Shown: positions 21,823-33,528 of the stretch, one piece after another
How positions within the stretch are numbered: position 1 is the first letter of the stretch
Layout: the number at the start of each line of letters is the position of its first letter
Assembly: GCA_018296165.2 (NCBI GenBank)
Contig: JACKQL020000017.1
Span: 310,001-374,000 of the forward strand
Direction of reading: 5' to 3'
Origin: Termitomyces sp. T153
Lineage: Eukaryota; Basidiomycota; Agaricomycetes; Agaricales; Lyophyllaceae
DNA: 64,000 bases
Notes under the pieces: generated by a model
What the model was told of the DNA's origin: nothing
The model's input: the letters and a program-made list of their open reading frames with translations, nothing else
Databases searched by the model: none
Made by a program: the position numbers and the translations under genes

Positions 21823-24800
21823 ATGCCCAAAAATGTTGATCAGCCTACTGAATCTATATTGCCCCTGGAGTACTCAATTGTCGGGTCATCTGCTCACAGT
21901 GGACGTTATGTCGCGGAAAATATTCTCGTGGACAGGAGTACCGACCAGTCGAGTAGATGGAGTGGCAGTTCACAAAACAACCAATGGATTACACTTCGAC
22001 TTGAAAACCTGGCTGTTCTCAGTTGCGCTAAGTGTGATTTCATCTTTGTTTCCATGAACTGACACAGTCCTCGTTCTATTGATCAGGGACCATAACTTTT
22101 GGAAAGGTGCGCTCGTGTATTCCTCGTTGGCTACCTAGACACACAAGGCTGATATGACGTAGTTCTTCAAACGTATGCAAACGATTTGTGAATCTCCAAA
22201 AGTGATTTATGTTCTCGTCTAGCGCATCCTTGCAATATGAAAGATTTCAAAATCTATGTGGGCCTTGGTGAAGACCGCATGAACGAAGTTCTCCATACAA
22301 GTCTCAAGAATGATACCACCCCAGAGACATTTGATATCAAGTACTTTAACAATGCTGGAATCCGTTTTCCGACACGATACGTAAAGATAGTCCCAATATC
22401 GTGAGTTCCTCATACCTTGTCCGATTTCTCGAATAGTCCATTCATTTACATGATCAGCGCACACGGACAGAGTTTTCATACTTCAATATGGCATGTTTCA
22501 CTGACAGGAATTACCGACGAAGCATATGTGGAACGAGTTCGACTGAAATACGACGAGGTTGGTTAATAACAATTTCGGGCCAGGCCATCAAATGACCGGC
22601 ATCTGAAGTTTCAAGAAACTACTGTTTTACGCCATGTACTCAAGTACTTACGACAACGGCGACTGTTGACACCCTACGAGTCCATAATCTCTCGCTCTGG
22701 TATCCAACCCGAACATCCTCTCATTACGAAATTGTACGAAAGCGTCGTGCTGCGAGGTGACTGGAAACAGGCCGAAGACACTCTTTCTCTCATGTCAAAG
22801 ACAAATCTTTTTGATTCGTATATACATGGCACCCAGCCATACGCGGTGTGGAGACGGCTATACGGCACAAATGCCGACGGCGACGTACCATCCCCGCGTG
22901 GGGGGCACGCGATGTGTATGGATCCAATCAATGACATGATCTACCTTTTTGGAGGCTGGGACGGTAAAAAGAGCTTGGATGACTTCTGGGTCTATAGTGT
23001 GAGAGAGGACAAGTGGCAGATCCTCAGCCATGGCACATCCGAGGAGAAGAATGCTCCAGGTGCTCGCTCATGTCACAAGATGGTTTTTGATACCAAGACC
23101 GGTAACATCTACGTGCTCGGAAGACTGAGTGATTCGGATTCTGCCAGTGCGATTGGTGATCCTGGAACACCGATGCCCCAAGCTAATAACGGAGATTCTT
23201 CGTCAACTCCCACTCGCGTGTGTTGTTCAGAATTCTATCGGTATCATACGCGAGGCATAGACAGCGGGAAGTGGGATTTTTTATCTTTTGATACAGCAGT
23301 GAGTTTCAATCCAAGGCTTGTAATACTTCTTTGCTCATTCAAACACAGTCTCAAGGCGGACCACCGCTGATATTTGACCACCAGATGGTTTTGGACAGCG
23401 AAGCGCAGATTATTTATGTCTTTGGAGGCAGGGTCGTAGACCGCGAGTGGGATACTGTCAAGTACTCTGGTCTATACAGCTACAATATACGGTTAAGCAA
23501 ATGGAAACTACTCCAGTGAGTGTCAGCAATCTTAAATTTCACCCTAAGGTGACTCTTGAAACAGAATTGCAGACCCACCAGTCGTTTCTCCTTCGATGAT
23601 CCCATCTCGTTCTGGTACGTTCATACCATATTTTCATTTCCCCTTATAGTCAACGTCTAATAGGGCATTCGATGGTTCTGGAGCCTTTGACTCGCACCCT
23701 TTACATTTTCGCAGGTCAACGGGATGACAGATATCTTTGTGATATGTTCGCGTATGATATTGCGACAAATACTGCAACCGAGCTCTTTTCAAATTTCTCG
23801 GCTGTAGGTGGTCCAAATTCGTCTTTCACTCAGCGTGCAGTGATAGATCCCAGTTTACGAGAACTCTATGTGTAAGTTTGCGGTTCCAGATCTAGAGCAG
23901 TGTCTTGATCTGCGGATGCCGTTCAGATTCTGTGGCTTGACGAGAAACCAGCAAGCGGATGGTGTTGCTACAACCTTAGCTTCTGAAGCGCCAAATTGGA
24001 TGTATTCGTACGATTCAGCACCGGGAACGTGGACGCAGATTCTATCGCAACCATTGCCGCCCCATGGAATGTCATCAAACTCTTCAGATGACATGCACTC
24101 TGAAATGTATATCGAGCAGCCACAGCCTCGCTACGCTCACCAGGTCGTGTACAACCCTCTGAAGAGGACGGTTTTTCTTCACGGAGGAAATGTGGGTGTC
24201 AAGGATACAATAGAACATGCTTGGGATGGCCATCAAGAGGAGAGAGTGGACGATCTGTGGCAGATGACATTGTTTAGGTGCGCTGTTTGTTGAGGTCTTG
24301 TTTCAAACACGGAATTTACCTCGCCTTAGGGCTGGAGCAGAAGAAGTCATTCGCCGTGCCACGTATCAGCTCCGACAACAACAGTCAGTTATATAATTCG
24401 TTTCATCCTTTAATATTCAACTACTATCTACCTATAGATTCCGCGAAATGTGCGAAGACACGACTCCCATCGAAGCTCTAAATTTCCTCCAAACGGACGT
24501 ATCAGCCGTTGTCGACCACACCAACGCCAAAGAAACCGGAACATTCCGCTCGCTCCTCGCATATCTCCTCTCACCCAGCGCCCCAACACCTTCGCCTAAA
24601 CCCCATACAGTCGACGAAGGGAGTAAAAGTGAAGTTAAGATCGATAATGAAGACAAGTCTCCACCGCGCAAACACTCATGTTCGCTTGAGTCAGACCAGG
24701 ATACCTGGACCAACAAACTTGATGAAGACAATGAGCCTCCAGAAATGCCAGGAACTCTGAACGTACAGGCATTACTGGAAGCCGAAGATCCAAGGGAGAC

Positions 24801-24984
24801 GGAACTAAGTCTTTCATCGGGAACTGCTAGTGCAGGGAAGGCAGCAAAGCTTACGGCGGGTCGATTCAAGCAGCGTAACGAGGTGTTTGAGAGCTTGCTT
24901 GAATTTGTGGCAGAGGGTGCGAAGCAGCCTTCGGGAAACTTGTCTGATATCATTTGTGTTGACAAGTTTGACGGGCAGATGTAG
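21823..24984 (+). CDS. Muskelin orthologue (discoidin + kelch repeats)
   Basis: Animal muskelin is a kelch protein of the CTLH/GID ubiquitin ligase. Eleven exons (21823-22021, 22087-22116, 22223-22400, 22458-22557, 22609-23298, 23349-23515, 23565-23614, 23664-23871, 23927-24277, 24330-24383, 24438-24984) join in phase to 857 residues. The discoidin part has YVAENILVDRSTDQSSRW, ITFGK and HPCNMKDFKIYVG. It is followed by FHTSIWHVSLTGI, a LisH/CTLH-like helical stretch, and kelch repeats with GGHAMCMD, IYLFGGWDGKKSLDDFW, RSCHKM, DHQMVLDSE and RYAHQVVYNPL. The end resembles the family tail (ALNFLQTDVSAVVDH). Splice sites for exons 2 to 5 were chosen so that residue spacing matches the family. A Ser/Glu-rich insertion lies near 24600-24800. 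Confidence 0.93.
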
Positions 24985-25088
24985 CTTTTTGAATTAGCTT
25001 TATCGGGGAAAGGATATGTAGTACTTTGTATCATAGTTTGGAAACTTTGTTCGGAAACAATATCTTTTCAAGTTCAGAGTTATGTATG

Positions 25089-25314
25089 CTACGCCACTGT
25101 TCCGTGTAGGAACATGCAAGAGAGTTCAAAGCCGGGAGGAGTAGGTGTTACAAGTGAGCATCTACACTGACACTAGAATGAAGCTAACTGGAATTATGTA
25201 TTCGATAGAAATTGATGACGGAAAGATAGGTATTCCTGAGATTTGTTGGCAATTCGGAGAGTGCTGAAGAACAAACGCCACAGGTTTTCGCCGCCGTCCT
25301 CACGGCCTACATCG
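25089..25314. repeat. Copy A of a diverged direct repeat (partner 26511-26772)
   Basis: Shares ordered blocks with 26511-26772, such as ACGCCACTGTTCC, AGGAACATGCAA, GCATCTACA, GACACTA, ATTCCTGAGATTTGTTG and CCTCACGGCC, with indels between them. In the minus-strand reading both copies lie upstream of the APC2-like segment, but copy A stops at the 3' end of muskelin, so it is the truncated one. Confidence 0.85.
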
Positions 25315-26045
25315 AAGACCAGTGATAGATTCATCTGAGCTCGGTGCAGAGATACAGGTCCCTGGATTCTTAAATCCTGAAATTCTACTGTTCGTGTACA
25401 ATTTTTTTCTCCGAAATCTGAATCTGACAAGTCTATCCCAACCTACAGAAGCACGCATCGGATTCCTGCGGCATTCAACAACGGATCTGTACATTCAGTA
25501 TGTCCGATACCAATCACATACAGATTACCGCCAGCCCCAAGAAAGTTGCGCAAATCGATGTCATCATGGTAGAAGCAGATAGGATCGGCTGATAGATGTA
25601 ACCCCTTGGAATTTCAAAATCTGTGACCCGTCAAGGTGGGCAAGGATCGCACTTCAAATGCTGGACGACATATATCTATATAGAAGCCGCCGAGGGTGAC
25701 ATGAGAGCCAAATTTAATCCCATTGGTTCAGGGACACGCTGACTCTTGAAGAGATTACGATTATGGAGCTTTGGGGATGTTGCTTTACAACCATCTCAGA
25801 AGCCGCACTCGCATGCTCACACTCAGGCCATCCGTACTGCGCCTTCATCCCCGAGCCAAAATCCATCCCCGGACCAACATCAGCACCGGAACCAGCATCC
25901 AACTATGGGAGCTCGAATCATCTACTGAGAGGAAGTAGGACCGGTATCGTCAAGCGCGATTTATTGGTTCAAGAAGGTAAGAAGGTGTTAACTATGGTGA
26001 CGACGATTCGTATCAAAAAGGGAAGCTGACATACGAATTACGAAT
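25315..26045. other. Unassigned segment between duplicated fragments
   Basis: Minus-strand reading gives short, broken stretches of protein-like sequence (for example DPICFYHDDIDLRNFLGAGG near 25600-25500), and the plus strand gives MELWGCCFTTISEAALACSH near 25763. I do not recognise either. Stops interrupt all frames, so relics are more likely than an active gene. Confidence 0.4.
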
Positions 26046-26772
26046 TAAGAATTGAGTACTTGAGTCTCCATTGTCTAACACATTCAATCACAAGCCCTTC
26101 TCTTCTCGCAGCCTCCATGAATCCAGCTAGCTGCTCGATAGTCCTATCATAGCCTGGTGCATATCTCAACATCGTCTGTATGCGATACAACGGCAGCGCA
26201 CCAAGATTTGTGAGCATGCCCTCGATAAACTAAAGGAAATATTTGATTAGATTTTAGAAATGTGCAAACCTTCCGGTAGACTTTCATCTGTTCTGCTTGT
26301 TGTTGCACGCTCTGAATCGGGGGAAGATCAGGGGCAGAGGGTGTGTTAATCGGTAGCTGGTAGAGAAGATGATAATCATGGTGATTCAGTGTCTGAACAT
26401 ACTTCTCTCGAGAAGAGTTCGATGATAAAGGCAGCTTCGAGAGGTGGGACGTCGGCCTCAACTACTCGATCATCCGTGACCGTTACCTCTATGAGACAAT
26501 CCTCCGGTACATACGCCACTGTTCCATATACTAAGTAGTAAATGGTTCAGGAACATGCAACTTGAAGAGAATTTGAGGCCGTGAGGTTGCCTCAGGTGTC
26601 ACAAGTAGGCATCTACATTGACACTAAAATGAAGCTCATTGGAATCATGCATCCGACAGAGTCTGAACAGTATTCCTGAGATTTGTTGAGATTTGGCAAT
26701 TTAGCACCAGACTCAAGAGTGTGACTAGAAAAACGCCACAGATTTCGCCACCATCCTCACGGCCCTACATCC
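26046..26772 (-). pseudogene. APC2-like C-terminal fragment (anaphase-promoting complex cullin), degenerate
   Basis: Reading down from about 26510 the minus strand gives a stretch like the cullin winged-helix entry (DDRVVEADVPPLEAAFI, then ELFS). A frame change follows, then SAPDLPPIQSVQQQAEQM and, after an intron-like break, FIEGMLTNLGALPLYRIQTM and GFMEAARREGLV, which I recognise as the C-terminal end of APC2. The winged-helix core between these parts is missing. Upstream, copy B of the duplicated segment (26511-26772) gives broken frames. Read as a truncated relic, not a gene; assignment of the repeat part to APC2 is inference. Confidence 0.5.
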
Positions 26773-26904
26773 CAAGGCTTGGCAACGACTTTCGTACTGT
26801 AGTAGTAGACTTCAGGCCCGGGTTTCTGCGGATGCGAAGACGGCGCTTTAGCGTTCATGCTATCTGTATTACTTATGGAAATAACAAATAGACTGATGTC
26901 CAGC

Positions 26905-27489
26905 ATGGCTGACGTCGATACACCCACTAGTAACTCTGACAGCCCCTTCAGCGATGAAGAACTTATTTTTTCAAGTCCACTTGCTCACTCAAACGCGATT
27001 TTACGCATAGCTGTTCCTCACCTCTTTGGCAGAAAATCATTGCATAGAAGGTGTAAGTAGTCGCAAATGCTACCCTGGTATGTGCTTCCTCATCTAAGTA
27101 ACTAAGTTGTCTCCGTTTCTTACATCCTATACTAGATGTCGACGGTCAAGAAAAGGAACTGCTTGTTATGAGTGTGTCGCAAAGTGTTTCAAATTTTGAT
27201 GGTCTTAACGTTTAACGTGGCGACAACGCCACTAACGAAGGAAAACGCAGACCTTGAGAAAATCATCACACTCTATCAGCGAGCGGTCTCGGTCGTCCAA
27301 CATGTTAATTCAAACTTCCAAAAGAAGGTAGAGGATCTTCTATCTGACGTTGAGCTGCTCGCTGGGTTATTAGAGCAAGAGTTGGCTTGTTTGAAAAATG
27401 GAGCCAGTTCAGTCCAGGTGACACCGAAACCTCAGAGAAATATATTATTTCAAGACTCATTATTAACCTGTCCATGTACAAGTGGATAG
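26905..27489 (+). CDS. Hypothetical small coiled-coil protein
   Basis: Three exons (26905-27052, 27136-27201, 27251-27489) join in phase to 150 residues starting MADVDTPTSNSDSPFSDEEL; an upstream in-frame ATG at 26857 would add 16 residues. The second half (DLEKIITLYQRAVSVVQHV to LLEQELACLKNG) has heptad-like spacing of Leu/Val, so a coiled coil is likely. I do not recognise the family. The closing of phase over two introns supports a real gene. Confidence 0.5.
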
Positions 27490-28155
27490 CTAGTAATGGA
27501 CCTACAATGGATTGAGTTTTGGATTCACAATATATGTATTATGCTCTTTGATCCTTACTTCAACCCTTATGGTTTCCATAACAGTAAAAATTGTATTGGA
27601 TCTGCTGCTTTTATAATCATTTCGTAGAAAGGCATTGAAAAATCTTTTGCGCCATTACATTGTAATACTATCCTTCTTGATATTCCGATCGCCAAAAACC
27701 CGATAAAAGATGTGATCAGGTTGCACCGTTTCTTGAAGCAGAAGTTGAACATAATATACCAATCATAAGCAGCATGGTAAAAGTGGGGTCAGGGAGCGTT
27801 GAAACTGACCAATACACCCCTTTGGCCAGCAGGTTTGTTTTTTGGATCAATATCTTACGCTACTTGCCTCAAAATTCTGGCTTTCCACTGCTTCTTATGG
27901 CCTGTCTTATCAGTACAGGCTCAATTGTGCTTGATGCAATGCCACCAAAATTGCGAGGGTGATCTTTGTGGAAGTACTCGATAATATTCTTCGAACTCCA
28001 TTTGAATTCAAAAGTCTCGAAACTGCTCAAGGTCCAGACAGATAGAATTGGGATCGACGCACTTGCAGAATTTTGACGCGCTGACATCTCAATTCAAGAC
28101 AGCTTATCTATCGTTCCTCAGCAAAGCTATCGTACAACGCAATTTCCTCGATACG
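27490..28155. other. Intergenic region between convergent genes
   Basis: Holds the 3' flanks of the coiled-coil protein gene and of prefoldin subunit 4. No coding region or RNA gene recognised. Confidence 0.5.
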
Positions 28156-28770
28156 TTACTCGTCAAGATTGATTGCACTTCCGAATTTGGCGTACAGCTG
28201 GACCTTGAGCGCCTTCATCTGCGTATCACAATCTTCGGTAGACGTTGAGAGATTCGATATTCGGGCATCAAGGTCTGACTGGTCTTGTTCAAGACGTTTT
28301 TGGGCCTTGGGTAGAGGCATATGGAGGAACGCCTCGCCGACTCGATATCTGTTCGCTTGAATTAATGAGTATGATGAAAAGTGAGGTCGGATAGAGACGC
28401 ACAAAACTAGTTCGTCTTCATCAGCAAGCTCGAGCTCGGTCGCGAGATCATCGAGTGCCTCTTTCTCTTGCTGCATTAAATATGAAATGGAGCCTTGGGC
28501 GTGACAATCATCGAAGTTCCGCGTACCTTGAGCTCCTGTAGCTTCTCCTCAAGGTTGCGCATGCGGGTGTTAAGCTTCGAAAACGTGTTTATTCGCTGCT
28601 GATCCTCTACATTGGAAAATCAATGAAAGGTCCGTCGATGCTAAGCGACCACGAACCCCAGGTCACCTCAACATCGTCGTTCTCCTCCTCCTTTCCAAGC
28701 TGGGGAACATAGCTAAGCAGCGATGTGAGAGATTGGGCAGGGGCGTATATACCATTCGCAGGCTGTTCAT
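28156..28770 (-). CDS. GIM3: Prefoldin subunit 4
   Basis: Beta-type subunit of the hexameric prefoldin co-chaperone, which hands unfolded actin and tubulin to the CCT chaperonin in the cytosol. Five exons (28770-28753, 28699-28657, 28606-28527, 28470-28403, 28348-28156) join in phase to 133 residues, the normal size. The family core is clear: EVTWEDQQRINTFSKLNTRM, KEALDDLATELELADEDEL, YRVGEAFLHMPLPKAQKRLE, forming two helices around a beta hairpin. The 18-bp first exon (MNSLRM) is inferred from the matching GTATAT donor and CCCCAG acceptor. It shares a 127-bp divergent promoter with the S1P lyase gene. Confidence 0.92.
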
Positions 28771-28897
28771 GATTGGAATTTGGAAACAAACAGGATGTCA
28801 CGTTTGTCACGGACCAGATGGAACGCGATCACAGATCCACGTGAAAACGTCATCGCAGAGATGGTTTCGCTCTCAGAGAATAACTTCTTGTGCTGCG
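28771..28897. promoter_or_regulatory. Bidirectional promoter between prefoldin 4 and S1P lyase
   Basis: 127 bp separate the two divergent start codons. The segment holds CACGTG-like TCCACGTGAAAA (about 28838-28849) and no clear TATA box. Confidence 0.45.
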
Positions 28898-31774
28898 ATG
28901 TCCACCATCCGTACAAGAAACCAGGCCCTCGTAAAGCCCCCTCTGCTCTCCTTCGACAATGCAAAGACTCTTCTCTTCATCTCTGTCGTTCTCACTCGCG
29001 TAATCAAGATCCAACGCCACTTACGAGCGCGAGGTACTGTGGCTTCAGTACGTGAACTATATACATGGGTTGCTCAGGTCAGTCTGCTGCAAATCACTCC
29101 TCAGTGAAACACTGAAACTGCTGTCTAGCATATCATTTCATTATTTATGCGCATTCCTTCGATGGCTGCCAAAGTGGAGACCGAGATGAATAAGGCCAAA
29201 CTCGACATCGAAAATCAGCTCGTTCCAAAAGGTGCCGATGTTGTACGCCACCTCTCTCTACCAGCCAAAGGAAAGAGTCTTGAGTGGATTCTTTCGCAAA
29301 TGGAAGTCATGGACGGCGAGCTTCCTGGTCATTCTAATTGGAGAAACGGAAAGATATCTGGCGCAGTATACCGTGCGCAGTTTCTTTACACAGTCATTGT
29401 TCTTTTTTGTTCTGATTTGCGTTCAGACGGTGGAGATGAATTTGAAAACGTCATTGTCCAGGCTTATCAACGCTACTGTGTCTCGAATCCCCTACACCCA
29501 TCCATTTTTCCGGCTGTTCGAAAGATGGAAGCAGAAATTGTCGCAATGTGCCTCAAACTCTACAACAACCCCAATGGTGCGGGAACGATGACTTCTGGCG
29601 GAACTGAGTCGATCATTATGGCAGTCAAGACGTATCGGGACTGGGCAAGGGCAGTGAAAGGAATTACAGAACCTGAAATGTATGTTCATACGCTAACCTT
29701 CTCTGGGAGAGTTTCCAAGTCTGTTCCAGGGTGATTCCATCAACAGCACATGCAGCTTTTGACAAGGGTGCTGCTTACTTGAAAATCAAAATTCATACCA
29801 TACCAGTCGACCCAGTGACGCGTAGAGTCGATATTAAGCGTGTAAAGCGTGCCATGTCAGTCGGTATTCTTGTTGATCGAGAATAGTCCTGCTGATGCCT
29901 GTGCCAGCAATGCTAATACCATCATGGTTCGAGTTACCGAGCTTACTGAAATTTAATCATGTTCATCACTTCCTGTAGCTCGTTGGCTCCGCTATCAACT
30001 TCCCTGACGGAAACCAGGATGACATCACCGCCCTCGGAAAGCTCGCTTCCTATTATAAGATCGGCCTTCATGTCGACTGTTGTTTGGGCAGCTTCATCAT
30101 GCCTTATCTCGCAAGAGCCGGCCTTGCTGATGGCGAGGATGGGAAATATAAACTTCTTCCTTTCGATTTCCGTGTTCCCGGTGTTACAAGTATCAGTTGT
30201 GATACTCACAAGGCGAGCTTAGAATCATTCAGAACTTGGGCTTGGACTCACATACTTCCAGTATGGATTCTCGCCCAAGGTAAATCCACTTCGTGGACAC
30301 CATTGTCCAATGTTTTTATTTTGACTCGTTAATCAACTTTTTAGGGTACATCTGTCATTATGTATCGCGACGCCGCGCTGAGGAAACACCAATACTACGT
30401 CAATCCTCACTGGTCAGGTACGCACCCGACCTCCTTTGATCCATATCGAGGATTTATTCAAGGTCCCAACAAAGGCGGCGTATACGCCTCACCCTCTCTT
30501 TCCGGATCACGGTAAGCCACGTCGATTTCATCGATAATACTACGATCCAACGTTCATGACTTACGATAACCAGCCCCGGCGCCCTGATCGCAGGAACGTG
30601 GGCTGTCATGCATTACATTGGCGACGAGTAAGTACTTGCCTGCTCGATCCAACGATGCAACTTTAGCATGCCTTGTTTGTACCTCCAGAGGCTACCTCGA
30701 GTCCTGTCGTTCCATCGTCAGCACCACACGCACGATCGCCAACGCAATCTCTGAGTCTATCCCAGAACTATATGTCCTCGGCTCGCCTCCCGCATCAGTG
30801 GTTGCGTTTGCATCGAAGCATCCAAAGGTGAACATTCTCGAGGTGGGCGATGCAATGGCACAGCGTGGGTGGCATTTGAACGCACTATCACCGCCTGCGG
30901 TACATATTGCTTGTACGGTACGCCATTTTTGCACTTTAAGGTGCTTGATAGAATGCTAACAAGTCCTTTTCTTTCTCACCCTCGATCAATGCGTTTGCTA
31001 CTTCTTCTGATGGATCCAATTACTTCCATTATGTGAACAAATGAATTCTGGGGTGAACATCACGCAATATCAACAGCGTCTCACGGTCTCCATGGTCGAC
31101 ACGTTCATCGCAGATCTCAAAGATGCAGTGAACCAGGCGAAAACAACCCCGTCTGGGAAGGGCACAATGGTCGCTCTATATGGTGCGCACCCCTTTTCTC
31201 TGGATTTTTCTTCCCTCTTTCCTTTCTTCCTTTCTTATCTTTCGCGGCCATTGATCACATCATGTCGCGTCAATCTTTCCTCCCGTCTTGCCTACCGTCT
31301 TGTCGATCAAAAGATTCTTGATCACCCTGGTTGGGAAAGTCCTTGTCACAAGGCGTTCCCGCACTCTATGGTTGTTCTTGTACACTTGCGGATATTTGAC
31401 ATGTTAATGAGAGGGCATGTTCTGTATCTAGGGTGCAGTTTCCTGATCGTGATCACGATTCGTACACCTTGCGCGAGTTGCGATGAGCCCGTTTCCCCCC
31501 GTTTGCGCATCCACGTTCGTATGGTGCTGCGCCTCCACACAATGGCGTTGCTTTACCGCTATACATTCGCCGATTCGTCAGCCCTTGACACTTGTGCATA
31601 TGCCGGATCTTCTTATCGTGTCTTCCTATCTATCCCCTTTAGATCAATTTACAAGGAATTCGGCACTGATATCTTGACTTCATGTTCGCAGGGCTTGGCC
31701 AATCCAGTGCTGTTGGTCCGTCGATGGTGGGACAGCTTGCTGAGACCTTCTTGGATTCGTTATATAAGGCTTGA
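28898..31774 (+). CDS. DPL1: Sphingosine-1-phosphate lyase
   Basis: PLP-dependent ER lyase that cleaves phosphorylated long-chain bases to a fatty aldehyde and phosphoethanolamine. Thirteen exons join in phase to 551 residues. An N-terminal membrane anchor ([15 protein letters not shown]) is followed by [69 protein letters not shown] and [20 protein letters not shown], where the DTHK lysine binds PLP. The end reads [20 protein letters not shown]. Intron 30213-30261 is of GC-AG type and separates DTHK from YGFSPK. Two microexons of 19 and 18 bp (29908-29926, 30262-30279) occur. The last intron (31183-31691, 509 bp) is ten times the local norm. Confidence 0.97.
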
Positions 31775-33528
31775 AGTATAGGTTATGGATAGAATTTACT
31801 GATATTTACTGATACTGCGTGGCAGAGTATATAGCACATTACCCATTGTAGATACACCTGTGGTTTGTAGAATTATTGGTTCGGCCTTCACGGTTTCTTT
31901 ATCCGTGTCGAGAAAGCCGTCAACTTTATGGTCGGAACTGGCCGTGATTATCTCGGACATTTTCCAACATGCTTATCTCGCATAACTTTCAGCATAAGCG
32001 ACGACCCAGACAAGTGGGTTCTTGTGCCATCTGAAGATCCAACACGATCAGAACTCTTCAGAGTGACGCCGCTAGAGGTCCAGCACTCAGATGCGTGGAT
32101 CGTGCAGGTTCGGAACAATTAGTTGCGAGAAATTCTTATTCCCTCGCCACATGGTGACGTCGCGATGTCGTTTTCCAGTGACATCGAGTCGTTACCCGTG
32201 TATTGATATACCGTGTGTTGATATACAGCGGATGGATAGAAGGTCACGCTAGATGGATAATCCTTTGATCCTTGAATAGGGCCTAATTCATGATATGTAC
32301 AAAGTTCCTTATTAGTAAGAATCTAATTATAAGACCTTGTGTACAGTATACAGCGGTTTGCATAAGTAAAGGCTGAGGTTGGTCACTAGGAAAGGTTAGC
32401 ACTAAATAAAACAGAAGACAAGAACAATCCTAATAGAGTTATCCCTTCTACATAGTACATGCCTCTACGTGCTCCTCCTTTACTTGTTTGCGCTGTCCTG
32501 CATCGTATGGGAAAACTTGGAAGGCTTCTGGTGGCTCAAAAACCACTGAATCTGTCATAAAATTACGTTAGTTTGACTTTCCAAAACACCGAAAGCTTGT
32601 CTGCTCCTCTTTCGATGAATTTTTTCTCGGGACCGTAATGATGCCCCTTTATAGTTCCGAGGGTGCCTTCGCTCCATTGAGGGTGCTTCTGTTGCAACGG
32701 AGGGTTAGATAAATATGAATTGATCTTGGGTTCGAGGGTTCAAACAGAAATATGCAAGACAGCTTGAAACGGTACATATGGCTAGCTATTGTTCCTGGGG
32801 CGTGTCCATATGTGTCTCCGAGATTACGAATGCAATTGGTTGATGACTCCATGTACGCGATTACCAAATTTTGTGGACCGGGCCACCGGTAGCCTTGGAT
32901 GTGACGTATGATCTTCGGAACCATATATTTACGCAGTCGAGTTCTGTTACTTCTGTATAATGGAGGCCTGAGACCAACGTGAACACAAAAACCGTATACA
33001 TAACTGCTATGCATGGGAAACTAGGATTGCGAATTACTTGTTGTCCTGTTCTACGAATAACCCATTGGCCCACCATTCTTTTGTATAGGGAGTGGCCGGG
33101 AAACAGTGGTCGGGCCGATCGGAACGGGCTGAACTTATTTACTTGAAGAAAACTTGAAGTTAACCGCCTTGGTCAATTTAACCGCTTTGGTCAGCTTATC
33201 TTTTCAGAAAATATCTCTCAGAGCTGTGTGCTCCTTTATATCATGTAAGGTTTGTAAGGATCCAAAATGCCAACGGACACAAATCGGGACTTGAAGCTTG
33301 AAGCTTGGAGCTTCCGGCCGGATACTTATCAATCATATGATAAAAGACTCCGTGGGTTGCTATCTGTTACTATTAGGAGTAAGACCGATCGGCCGCTCGA
33401 GATCAATAGCGTCAATATTTTTCAGGGTGAGCCATGATATTTCTCTCCGTAACTTCCATATTTCCCCTCTGCTTCTTTGAAGTAACCCTTCCCGTCTCGG
33501 GTTGGGTCTTCCCCAGGCAGGTGACAGG
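31775..33528. other. Gene-poor interval
   Basis: No supported gene. A 64-codon open frame at 31928-32122 (containing DPDKWVLVPSEDPTRSELF) looks protein-like and may be a relic of a small secreted or inhibitor-type protein, but I cannot place it. The short direct repeat ACCGCNTTGGTCA occurs near 33162-33195. Confidence 0.45.

Noticed and set aside
31928..32122. Small protease-inhibitor-like or lectin-like gene
   Set aside because: Only one 64-codon stretch looks protein-like, without a start, signal peptide or splice partners; too little for a gene call.
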